Source: Plutella xylostella (taxonomy: Eukaryota; Arthropoda; Insecta; Lepidoptera; Plutellidae). Taken from it: a stretch of DNA of 64,000 nt. Made by a program: the position numbers and the translations under genes. Location: positions 4,898,001 to 4,962,000 of the forward strand of contig NC_063987.1 in assembly GCF_932276165.1 (NCBI RefSeq). The letters are read 5' to 3'. The notes beneath the pieces were generated by a model that had not been told where the DNA came from, searched no databases, and was given only the letters and a program-made list of their open reading frames with translations. Shown here piece after piece: positions 31,900-43,624 of this stretch. Numbering within the stretch: position 1 is the stretch's first letter; each line of letters opens with the position of its first letter.

Positions 31900-33488
31900 C
31901 TGGGAATTTAGCTTTTAAGCTCGATTGAAGCTTCCAGCTTGGATGAAGATCACTGGAGCTTAAATTACTATTTAGAACTGAGAGTATTATCGACCATGAA
32001 GAATTTAAGAGGTCTACATCTACATACAACATGATACACCGGTTAAATGACTGTAGGGATTGAAACTGCCACGTAATATCCCAAAAACGATGACTAAAAT
32101 CAAGCTCTTAGACTAGGCTATTACTGAAACACGAAAATGGCTAAACGACCTACGTCCTATTTAATTATAACACGCAGATGCCGATTAGACAACGCATAGC
32201 GACAACCAAAATTTTATTAACCTATACATCCATCAAGTGTATAACATCCATCTGCTGGTATACATTTAAGACACCCTGTACAGCTCTATATCCGCAGTTT
32301 TACCTATAAATCATAACATAATGAAATATAAATCGGAAACGGAACTAAATCAGAGCACTCGCAAGGCGATCCACCATTATCAACTAATTGTACGCCTTGG
32401 CTAGAGATTAATGATAGATAATAAACATTAAATTGTCTGCATGGATTGTACAGACAGCTGAGATGTAGTGTTGACAAATAAATGTGTTAATTTTAAGTAG
32501 CTACTGCAGCTATTGAAAAGAGAGCCTAATAATAATTACCCCGCTTACCACCGCACCGTCTATGTTGTAATAACAATATATACGGTGTCCATAGGTAGGT
32601 ATGTAATACAAATAATTGTTAAGTACAGCCATAGACTATTAGTCTATGGTACAGCAGATTCCCTTCTTATTCATATTTCTTGGATTTCATACAGTAGGTA
32701 CGACAGTAAAGTGCTTACTTAAGTAATACTTTGGTATGTATTTTCTTAACTGAATTGCTTATAAGTACTTATATTAAAGCATTTACTAATAATTGAACCC
32801 TCTACACTGAAACATAATTATGAAAATACCTAAATATGACTAGAATATCAACAGTATACTTAGCTACTACTGTGTCTATGCCCTCCATACAAAAGCTCAC
32901 TAGACGACAAGAGCTTAACGAACCGGAAACACAGTCGAGGATATCCGTTCAGTGTTTGCAGGTAGTATAAATAGGGAATATGCGTAATTTTTTTTTATAC
33001 TTTTATTGGATAGTTTTACATGACTTTATTATAGTAAAAAAAAATTCAACGCCAAAATAAGTAATTTAAGGTATTTTAAAGAAAGTTAAAAAATTACAAC
33101 CATCACGACCACTTTGAAATTCCCGTCAGGATGGCGGGCTGTCGTGACGTCATAATCGTTTAATTTCACGGCTCAGAATAATGAGTCCCGTCAGTCGGCA
33201 TAGATTTTTTACCTAATCAAGTAATCACAGAGTACTTTTGTATTTTCAACAAACCAATGTTGTCATGGTAACAAACGAAAAAGGAAGTGTATAAAGTGTG
33301 ATCAGTGGCTGTTTTGTAATGGTAATAAAGTGTGACCAGTGGCTGTTTTGTAATGGGAGCTCGTAAATAGCTGCTAGTAGCTCTTTTGAAATGGGAGCGC
33401 GCAAACCAGAGGACCTTTGTACACAATATTACGCTATTATGGCAATATGAATATAAAGTAATATTTGTATTGTATGTAAGTACTTACT
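31900..33488. other. Intergenic, repeat relics, no gene seen
   Basis: No exon is supported. About 32963-33190 begins TAGGGAATATGCG and contains TGTCGTGACGTCATAAT. A diverged relative beginning TAGGGAATATGCAAG with GATGTGACGTCATAT lies at about 40827-41060, so this is a low-copy repeat family. 33290-33400 has short tandem copies of an AGTGGCTGTTTTGTAATGG word. Confidence 0.4.
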
Positions 33489-34817
33489 AGGGTTTCGTTT
33501 TTCCCGACCTTTTTCTGTTCCCGGGAAACGGGAAATTTTTTCAAGATTTCCCGGGAATTCCCGGGAAACGGGAATTTATTTTAAATGCTAGTTTTTGCTA
33601 TTTTCGGGTATTAAAACACTAACAATTAAATCAAATATACTTTTATAACTCTTACTTTTTTACTCGTATAGGTAGAAAAAAGCAACAGTCAGATAAATAA
33701 AATTAACAACCAAAATTATAATGATTTGTTTTACATGCAAAATCATTTGTTTTTCTTAATTGTAAATTAAACCAAAGGTATTATGATTAACAGTTTGAAA
33801 ATAATATTATTTAAAATTAATTACACTTGAGGCAATGTTTTAGAAAAATTTATTCATTCAGCGATTTATCGCTCAACCTACTTCTTATTTTAGTTTTTTC
33901 TCTGTGTTAGTACCTAATTTTATAAAAATAAAAACGCGGACACAAAACCGGGACATAAAAAAATATAATTATAAACAAACAAAAACCCGACTGCACGCTA
34001 AAAAGGTGAAAACAAGTCCCAATGTTAATGAAAAGTATCGTGGACCACCAGAGGTTTCACCATTTAGCTGAATGTTACTTTTAGAAAACGGCCTTGTGTG
34101 GCGGTCAAGTTAGTCCCCGGAGTCCCCGCCTGCGATACTTTCCATTAACATTGGGACTTGTTTTCACCTTTATAGCGTGCAGTCGGGTTTTTTGTTTGTT
34201 TATAATGATATTTTTGTATTTGTAACTTTTTAGTTGTTTTTATTTTATGAAATTTTACGTCAGTAGTCGGGTGTTAGTTCATGAACATTTTTTATTTCAA
34301 TAATTTTGGTGTTGTTATTTAAATACCTAAAATATGCATATTTTTGTAATGTGCAAATCAAGCCCATTCATTTGATACCCCACACGGCATAGTTGCAAAA
34401 ATATTATTTTTTTGATCATCACGTTATGTCCTCTAGAGGGCGCTATGTACATTTTAATGTAACGTCATCGCGCCATCAATACGCTTCTAACGATACCTCA
34501 TACATCAAAATCTATCAAGCTGTTTAGGCTACAGGAGGGAACAAAGAAACAGACAAACATACATACATACATACAATCGAAAAACATTACCCTCCTCCTT
34601 CGGCAGTCGGGTAAAAAATATGACAGGCGTCTCTACCGTTAGTTTGGTTTTAGGTAAGAGAAACAGATAAATAAAGATGAAAATATAGCATAGAATCGAT
34701 GAAAAATAATACCCGGGAATTCCCGGGAATGATATTTTTTTTCCCGGTTTCGGGAATGACATATTTCCCGGGAATTCCCGGGAACGGGAATTCCCGGGAA
34801 CACGGGAACGAAACCCT
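33489..34817. mobile_element. 1329 bp TIR element, copy A (hAT-like?)
   Basis: Ends in inverted AGGGTTTCGTT / AACGAAACCCT, with many CCCGGGAATTCCCGGG words near both termini. A second copy of the same length and nearly the same sequence lies inverted at 42061-43389. Inside is a further hairpin unit (AAACCCGACTGCACGCT.. and its complement at about 33985 and 34190) and a CTGCCGAAGGAGGAGGGTAA segment common in lepidopteran MITEs. There is no transposase. The end sequence resembles hAT elements, but no clean 8 bp duplication flanks this copy. Confidence 0.8.
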
Positions 34818-36412
34818 ACCTCCGAGATGCTAAGTTGTGGAGGAAAGGTTTGTTTTTGATTACGTACCTATGCCGAGTTGGATTCCGACAAGATAAGCGT
34901 AATGATGTTACGAAAGGAGCCGCCAACCTTGGACGTTTTATTTAGTATACATCATTTGAGGAGATTTATAACGATGGTACCAACAACTCGATTCTTGATT
35001 TGTAATTAGAATTTGTAGTTAAATGTATTAAAGTGTGATAGTTAAAGTACGAAATTGGCCAATTTTGACAGCGATTAGCTAGTGTCCATAAAGTTTTGAT
35101 GGTAAAGCCAATTTTTTGGATAAAAAGCCGAATCATGACGATTTTCCTATTCAATAGTTAGGTAGGTAATTTCCTTTTCATTTTCCTAAATATTTGTCCT
35201 ATGTAAATAATATACTTAAGTTTGACCCATATGAAGCTATCTGCTGCCTGAAAGCTCTAAAGCAGGTGGGACAATAAAAAATGGCTTTAGGTATAAGTAG
35301 GTACATAATAGTTTGAACTTAGTGTTCAAAAATGTATTAACTTTACCCCTGGGTCGACGACTATGATTTAAGGAACAGGCATAGCTGATCTACTTGAGCG
35401 TAGAACCTAAATTGCTTTCTTAATGTACGATTCGCACTTGACCTGGTATACTTATACATAATTTATGATTCGGGTAGGTATGCCATTACGTAATAGTAAA
35501 CAACCAGCTAAGCCTTTAATTTCATTGAGTAGGTAAATAAATAAAACCGTAGCTATAAGTGAATAAAGTGATACCTTATAGTTGTGAGAATTTTGTACCA
35601 AGGTATTAATTTAATACAATTGATAAAGTGTTATGAAATGTAGATGGTGTGAAAACATTGACCTTACCGTCTAGCGTCTGTGTACACAAAACACAAAAGA
35701 TAAGCTTTTGTTACTGAGGTGATGGGTGTCAGTGTAAAATGATGGAGCCTATGGTTGACCATAATGCTCGGAGTAGTACCTACAACCAACTTATGTACTT
35801 ACCTATTATAAAATGTTTTTGGAAAATAAACGAAATATAAATATATAATATATCTAAAGCTAATGGATGCTAAAGCTTCCCTGCAGACATTGAGTTATAA
35901 AATAATAATGTACTCCTTCAAAAATAACTTTTTGATTGAGTGTGATTGATTTCTAATTGATCATACCATTATGGATTTCATGCATTACTTAAGTAAGTAG
36001 TCTTTTTCTTTTTATGTGCATGTATAATAATAAATAAGTATAATAAATAAGTAAGTAAGTATGATAAATAAGTAAGTATAATAAATAAGTAAAAGTTTGT
36101 TTTGAAGTGGGTACCTTACTACTTAGCCTTTATTTTTTTTATTTTACATGATGCATTTTTACTCCGTTTTGAAGAAAACTATGAATCGACTAAACTTGAG
36201 CTAAACCCGCATCAACTATTCGTACATTAGGTCATTTCTATGCAACGCAGCAGCTTTTAAAACGATGTCACTCGTGAGCTGAATTAAGGGAGAATTATAA
36301 TCCAAACTTTAGCTTTACCAATGTATTTATACGTATCCGTCACAAATAAACAAACGACAGTTGTTAGTTGTTGTACGGAGTGGTTTTATAAGTGAACATC
36401 CCTAACTGCCAG
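34818..36412. other. AT-rich spacer, no gene seen
   Basis: No exon is supported. Contains simple AATAAGTAAGTA-type repeats at about 36030-36095. Confidence 0.35.
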
Positions 36413-38710
36413 TTTCTATATCTGTATCTATCCATAACTGCTAGTTACTTTCATACGATTTTGACATAATCAAAAGTAACAATCTGTCAAAATCGTATGA
36501 AAGTAACTACCGCACCGTGTCGCGAGCATAGGATTCGATACTATTTTCGAATCTACGCGAAGGGTCACTTTTACCAAACGCTAAACGTATTTAAATCAAA
36601 TTTTAAATACATTTTGTACTTACTGACAGACGTATGACAGGCTACTAAATACCCCAAGTAACATTTCATTCGAGCTTAGGTTGTAAGAAATGCCTTTAGG
36701 TTTTATAAGGGTTGTGAAAAGGTTAATGCTTTGCTATCTGGTCATATTGAGTACTTGAGAATGATTACTAAGTCCTAAAACTAATTGTTTATTAATACAA
36801 CCTTGTAGCTGCTGATAAGAGTTTATATTAACGTTATTTTAACATGTATTTCAGGAGCATATAGTTCTAGGATCTTATAGTTGTCGTAGACTCCTGATTT
36901 ACTTCTAGAAAAGCTAGCATTAATGCTAAAGTGAGAGCTTAAGGTTAAATTTTTAACCTTGATACAACCATAAAGTTATGGAATATTTAAATTACTTATA
37001 AGTATTTTTTAAAACCTATCTTAAACCTTTAGGTTGATAAGAGTTGTCTAGGCAAACAAATTAGGACTACTTGGTGAAAACCAAAAGCATTAAGCACTGG
37101 CTATGAGCTAAAGGCATGATTTAAGTCCTACAAGAATATTTTAAAGCTTTAGAGGCATCCTCAAAATATGTTTAATGCTTTTTAGTAATTTCCTAACGGC
37201 CGCCATATTTTTTCACTGAAATATAAAAAAAAACTTACTAAAAAGATACATTTTAATTAATAAGGGAAAATTCAGTAGCGTTTCCTATACTATTCCAAAT
37301 ATTTGTTTTTTTATATAGACAGTACTTTTATTTCTAATATAAATTTACACCAAACATAAAATTTTATCTATTTTTTTTAATTAAAATATCTTCAAATTTA
37401 TCATTTACAAAAGGCCCGTCACTTATACAGAACTATTATCCGAAAGTATCACAATAAAGTGCTAGTCGCACAAGGTTTTCATATTTCCTGACTTCAGCCT
37501 AACTACTTACTATATTTTGTATTAATACAACACTTACAAGTTAGCCATTTTGAGTCTTGGAAAGTGTCAGGTAATGGCACCATTTATTAGGGTTCCGTAG
37601 CCAAAATGCCAAAAACGGAACCCTTATAGTTTCGTCATGTCCGTCTGTCCGTCTGTCACAGCCGATTTACTCGGAAACTATAAGTACTACAGTGATGAAA
37701 TTTGATGGGAATATGTGTTGTATGAACCGCTACAAAAATATGACACTAAATAGTAAAAAAAAGAATTGGGGGTGGGGCCCCCCATACATGTAACTGAGGG
37801 ATGAAATTTTTTTTTTCGATGTACATACCCGTGTGGGGTATCAATGGAAAGGTCTTTTAAAATTATATAAAGTTTTCTAAAAAACATTTTTCTTAAAGTG
37901 AACGGTTTTTGAGATATCAGCTCTCAAAGTCGTAAAAAGTATGTCCCCTCCCCTCTATTTTTATAACTACGGGGTATAAAATTCTAAAAAAAATAGAGGT
38001 GATGCATGCTAATTAACTCTTTCAACGATTTTTGGTTTGATCAAAGTATCTCTTATAGTTTTTGAGATAGGTTGATTTAACTGTAATTTTGCTGCTACGG
38101 AACCCTTTGTGCGCGAGCCCGACTCGCACTTGGCCGGTTTTTATAATTATTATAAAATCTTACACAGAAACATTTTAAGACCCGAGAGTCCTGGGAAGGC
38201 ATTACAAATATCCATCAAATATGTTTCAAGTTATAGAAGAGTTACAACCAGGACTAATTTAGAACTTAAAAGCTGTCTTCCAAGGTTATGTTAACGTTAA
38301 ATTAAGGTTGTGAAGGTTTTATTTAGGTTCTGTGTAAGTTGTTCAAAAGGTTCTGGGTTTGAGCTATAGGTTTTGCTGTAGCTCTCAGAAAGGTTCTAAA
38401 ACGTGGGCCCTTTTTGCACTCAGGAGGTTAATATAAGGTTATTATAAGGTTATCGAGCCTTCTAAGTCTCACGAGTTGATTTCCATACAAAGGTTCTAGA
38501 ACCTTTTCAAAACCTTTTTAAAACCAAAAATGTTACTTGGGACGTTTAGCGTTTGGTGAAATTCCACCTAACATATGGAAAAAACAAATGTCACCTTTGG
38601 AACTAAGTTTGCCTTACATTTTGACAGTGACAGTTGACAATACGCTACTTTAACGGAGGTTCGAAACTTGTGTTTGCGACTTATAGATAGAGTTATAGAA
38701 ACTGGCAGTA
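36413..38710. mobile_element. Foldback MITE interrupted by nested elements
   Basis: The left half of the ACTGCCAGTTTCTAT foldback family runs from 36413 to about 36511, and its right end (ATAGAAACTGGCAGT) is at 38696-38710. The 2.2 kb between them holds inverted pairs TTACCAAACGCTAAACGT (36571) / ACGTTTAGCGTTTGGTGAA (38542), and CCCAAGTAACATTT (36653) / AAATGTTACTTGGG (38528). A GGGTTCCGTAGCC...CTACGGAACCC element lies innermost (37590-38142). This is a nest of up to four insertions. Confidence 0.7.
37590..38142. mobile_element. GGGTTCCGTAG repeat common in Lepidoptera
   Basis: Begins GGGTTCCGTAGCCAAAATGC, includes GTCCGTCTGTCCGTCTGTCA, and closes with CTACGGAACCCTTTGTGCGC followed by GACTCGCACTTGGCCGG. 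This is a widespread lepidopteran interspersed repeat with no coding capacity. It is the innermost element of the 36.4-38.7 kb nest. Confidence 0.75.
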
Positions 38711-38936
38711 AGACAGCTATGAATTGTTCTTGAGAAGTATGTCTTGATAATAATAACACCCACAATTTGATTGCTTATTAGTAAATTCCACGCCGAACCA
38801 ACAATTAAGCTCCTAAATTATGCTATCAGTACTGATATATTGTAAATATTGCAATGATTGCAGCATAGTTAGACAGTTAGTAGGTATTATGACAAAATGC
38901 CCAGTTATCTCGTTAAATGCAGTAAGTAGTAAACCT

Positions 38937-39693
38937 GGTTCTACCTTTTTTGGCATAAGATTTATTTGCCTTATCTCGTATTGCATAGTAACGTTTGGTC
39001 AAAGTCTCGTTACGCCGAAAATCGTATGGCATAAATCTCGTTTAGTAAAAAGTTATTTCGCATAACATTGTTTAGCCTAATAATGGTATGGCCAAATCTT
39101 GAATAGCCTAATAATGCTATGGCATAGGTTTATACAAAGTAATAATATTCGTTTGGCTTTAACTTTGACGGAGCGTCTCCCTACATAGCGCAAACTGGTG
39201 CCTTGTATTGTTTCCGCTGTTTGGAAAACGCTCCGCTCCGCTTCGCTGCGCTCCGCTTTGGTTTTGATGAACATGTGCACCTAACACGCTCCTCCTCGCT
39301 TTGCTCGTCGTCGCACCTATTTTTAGGTTTCGATCTCATGGGGTTTGTAATAATTATATTGGTCGTTAACTTTCGATTTTTTGATCATACAATATCGTGA
39401 TTTTCGGGATGTAGGAGAAAAATACCACAATTTGTACATTTACTACATACTTAATATATTATTTATTAAGATAACATTAGGAGAAACAAGATTATAAATA
39501 GGTATAGACGAACATAAATTTGAGCAAACGAAACTTAGGTGTTTAAAGATTGTGCCTAAAGAGTTTTAGACCAAACGAGCCTTATGCCACATAAGTCTTG
39601 GCAAAGTGATGGTTCGGCCAAAAAAGTTTAGACCATACGAGTTATGCGAAATGAGTTTTGGTCAATAAAGATTATGCGAGATGAGCGGAACCC
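38937..39693. mobile_element. 757 bp TIR element with 9 bp target duplication, copy 2
   Basis: Same length and almost the same sequence as 1684-2440, with perfect 9 bp flanks AGTAAACCT at 38928-38936 and 39694-39702. The near identity of the two copies implies recent movement. No transposase is encoded. Confidence 0.87.
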
Positions 39694-40008
39694 AGTAAAC
39701 CTGCATAGTGCAGAGATATTACTTAGGCAATGATTAATTCAAAATTTATTGGTAATAAGTACCTATAAGTACCTATACAGTATGACTTTAGTATTTACTT
39801 AGACAGTAGCGCTACTTAGTTCGACAAATAGCTATTTTCCCCTGAAGTAGGCTGTGGAAGTGCACATCTTTGTGCAACACAACGTTACATCACGCGCCCC
39901 AGTTGCTGCCGATCCGCTTCTCATTTGCATGACCATAGCTACTTGTACTGCATTTAGATGGGTAATTATCACATGCATCTTGCCTTGCATATCAAATAAA
40001 TAAATAAA

Positions 40009-40255
40009 TATGTGGGGACATCTCACACACGGCCATCCGACCCCAAGCTAGGCAATCTGTGTTATGGGTGTCGGACAGCTGATACATCTATACAATTACA
40101 TAGATAGATACATATACTAAATACAAATATATCAACACCCAAGACCCAAGTAAAAATATCTGTCTTTAAACAAATATCTGCCCCAGCCGGGAATCGAACC
40201 CGGGACCTTTGGCATAGCAGTCAGGGTCACGAACCACTCCACCATTCAGCCGTCT
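40009..40255 (-). mobile_element. tRNA-derived SINE, copy 2
   Basis: Minus-strand copy with the same head and body as 3289-3540 (GGTTCGATTCCCGGCTGGGG, AGCTTGGGGTCGGATGGCCG). It is preceded on the plus strand by an AAATAAATAAATA tail. Confidence 0.87.
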
Positions 40256-42060
40256 TGCATATCAGTAAGCTGAAAACCAAAATACCGTTTCGGTGGGTCG
40301 AATCAAATTGACGGCATTATTTATGTGCTAACAATTGTTAAACAAAAATAAGACTAGAGTATAGTTAGTGTGATGCTTTTGAGTGTAGAAGTAGGCCTGC
40401 CAAAGGAACATAACTATGTGCTTCTCTGACCAGAAGAACCTACCTGTGGCACGATAACTGTTGAAATTTTCTACCGTGTTTCTTCAAGTGTCAAGGTTAC
40501 AAATATCGTGTAGTTAAATTGTACCTACTTACCATAAACAAAGTAAGAACTCGATCAAACTATCACATTTATTATTTTGTTTCGAAAGTCTCTTTTTATT
40601 TTTTATACTTAAGTACACCTAGAGACTAGTTAAATGGTAAAGACAGAAACCATGCAATGTCAATTTTATTTACAGATCTATACCTGATATTCTTGTTAGT
40701 AGGTAATACCATGCAATACTAACTACATACACAGTTGATTAGAATCCAACGTTATACCTATAGTCATTGGTATAATCAATCAAAAATTATGATGTCGATG
40801 TCGACAATACAACCATACTACATAATAGGGAATATGCAAGTGGTTCAAATAAAGGTCAAATATTATTTATAATAAACTTTGTTGTTTCATAACTAAGACT
40901 CCATCATTATTTTTGATTATAATTTATTTTTGAGCAAGTAAATGAAGTTGAAAAGTACGAAAAAACTTCGGTAAATTCTAACTTCCGAGAAACGTCACCC
41001 ATTTTCTTAGGGCGGATGTGACGTCATATTTCTTTATATATCAATCTCAGAATAATAACTTCTTTGCGTTTGCGTATAGTTAAATAAATGTCAAGTGTAA
41101 ACAAAGAAATGTTAATGTCACCGAGTATTTGTGATGCTCGTTGTGATCAGATACGATGGATCACATAAAAATTCTTCCAATACGAGTAGATCCTAGCCTC
41201 CTATAACCTCTCCACTTCTTGTTTGATATGCTTGTTTGTTTGCAAAGTTTAGGACTTTTTATATTTTTTGTTGGTAGTGTATGGGCTGCCACTAGTTGTT
41301 CTATTGTAATGAGGCGTAAACAGCCATTCGCTAGTCAACGAGCCACTCAAATATGCTCCATATTGCAACACAATAAAATTAAATTTGTATTGTAAGTATT
41401 ATGACATGAACATGACACAAGTTGCTCTTTCTACTTTTAGGTTATAATGGCAGTCGTTAGTATATTTTAAAAGTAGTTATTTTTTTCTAAATTAAGTTAT
41501 GGAAGAATTCTCGTAATCAGAAGAACTGGACACATTAAATTTATTACGCAGTATGAACGAGTAAACTGTGGCCAGCTGCGGAAAAGGACAGCAAAGACTA
41601 TTGAAAAGTCGAGAGCCGTGTGCCCAAATATTAGGGAATATGCATATATTTTTATACTCTTATTCGATAGTTTAGATAAGGGGGTTTAGACCAGCTATAC
41701 TCATCGTGCGGCCCGCGGGCCGCATGCGGCCCGCCGAGCCTTTATCAGTGGCCCGCGTGCCATGAGAGATAATAGGGAATATGCATTTTTTTTATATATT
41801 TTATTCGATAGTTTACATCGTTTTATAATACTTAAAAAAACATATATTTTTTACTTTTATCCAGCAAAACCATCACTTAAAGGTTTTTGTGGCCCTTAAA
41901 AAAAAAAAGTTGAGTACCAGGGGTTTAGACCTTTGAGATATGCACAATGGTTCCATTCAAGAGAGCCAGGTGCAGGTTCTTACACCCCCACAGATAATAG
42001 AATAGAATGACCCACTAACCCTAGTCTCTCTTACTGAGAACCAAAGTTACAGTAAGTACT
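40256..42060. other. Intergenic, repeat relics, no gene seen
   Basis: No exon is supported. TAGGGAATATGC-type units recur at about 40827, 41632 and 41772. A GC-rich stretch at 41705-41765 (CGGCCCGCGGGCCGCATGCG) is typical of a hAT-like MITE core. Confidence 0.35.
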
Positions 42061-43389
42061 AGGGTTTCGTTCCCGTGTTCCCGGGAATTCCCGTTCCCGG
42101 GAATTCCCGGGAAATATGTCATTCCCGAAACCGGGAAAAAAAATATCATTCCCGGGAATTCCCGGGTATTATTTTTCATCGATTCTATGCTATATTTTCA
42201 TCTTTATTTATCTGTTTCTCTTACCTAAAACCAAACTAACGGTAGAGACGCCTGTCATATTTTTTACCCGACTGCCGAAGGAGGAGGGTAATGTTTTTCG
42301 ATTGTATGTATGTATGTATGTTTGTCTGTTTCTTTGTTCCCTCCTGTAGCCTAAACAGCTTGATAGATTTTGATGTATGAGGTATCGTTAGAAGCGTATT
42401 GATGGCGCGATGACGTTACATTAAAATGTACATAGCGCCCTCTAGAGGACATAACGTGATGATCAAAAAAATAATATTTTTGCAACTATGCCGTGTGGGG
42501 TATCAAATGAATGGGCTTGATTTGCACATTACAAAAATATGCATATTTTAGGTATTTAAATAACAACACCAAAATTATTGAAATAAAAAATGTTCATGAA
42601 CTAACACCCGACTACTGACGTAAAATTTCATAAAATAAAAACAACTAAAAAGTTACAAATACAAAAATATCATTATAAACAAACAAAAAACCCGACTGCA
42701 CGCTATAAAGGTGAAAACAAGTCCCAATGTTAATGGAAAGTATCGCAGGCGGGGACTCCGGGGACTAACTTGACCGCCACACAAGGCCGTTTTCTAAAAG
42801 TAACATTCAGCTAAATGGTGAAACCTCTGGTGGTCCACGATACTTTTCATTAACATTGGGACTTGTTTTCACCTTTTTAGCGTGCAGTCGGGTTTTTGTT
42901 TGTTTATAATTATATTTTTTTATGTCCCGGTTTTGTGTCCGCGTTTTTATTTTTATAAAATTAGGTACTAACACAGAGAAAAAACTAAAATAAGAAGTAG
43001 GTTGAGCGATAAATCGCTGAATGAATAAATTTTTCTAAAACATTGCCTCAAGTGTAATTAATTTTAAATAATATTATTTTCAAACTGTTAATCATAATAC
43101 CTTTGGTTTAATTTACAATTAAGAAAAACAAATGATTTTGCATGTAAAACAAATCATTATAATTTTGGTTGTTAATTTTATTTATCTGACTGTTGCTTTT
43201 TTCTACCTATACGAGTAAAAAAGTAAGAGTTATAAAAGTATATTTGATTTAATTGTTAGTGTTTTAATACCCGAAAATAGCAAAAACTAGCATTTAAAAT
43301 AAATTTCCGTTTCCCGGGAATTCCCGGGAAATCTTGAAAAAATTTCCCGTTTCCCGGGAACAGAAAAAGGTCGGGAAAAACGAAACCCT
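42061..43389. mobile_element. 1329 bp TIR element, copy B (inverted relative to copy A)
   Basis: Reverse complement of 33489-34817 with only isolated differences (for example CGGGAATTT against CGGAAATTT near one end). The 8 bp outside TAGGGTTTCG on its left (GTAAGTAC) is the exact complement of the 8 bp left of copy A (GTACTTAC). The other two flanks do not match each other. Confidence 0.8.
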
Positions 43390-43624
43390 ATTCGCAAGTG
43401 CTTAATGTTTCATGGAGGGCGCATTGACGCAGGAGGCACTAGTAATGTGGTTAACAAATCCATCTAGATTATTACATAGGTAGGAACTACAGCTCAATGG
43501 AATGGTAGACATTATTTATTGCTACAGGTACGTAAAGTAAGTAGATTTTTAAGTTATTAATCTTACTTAACTATATTTATTAGTTTTTTATTGCACTACT
43601 TCATTAAATGATTCATTTTCTTAC

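Noticed and set aside
34529..34762. 77-codon frame MSFPKPGKK.., also at 42116-42349
   Set aside because: Identical frames within both copies of the 1329 bp element, made of the CCCGGGAATT end repeats; not a gene.
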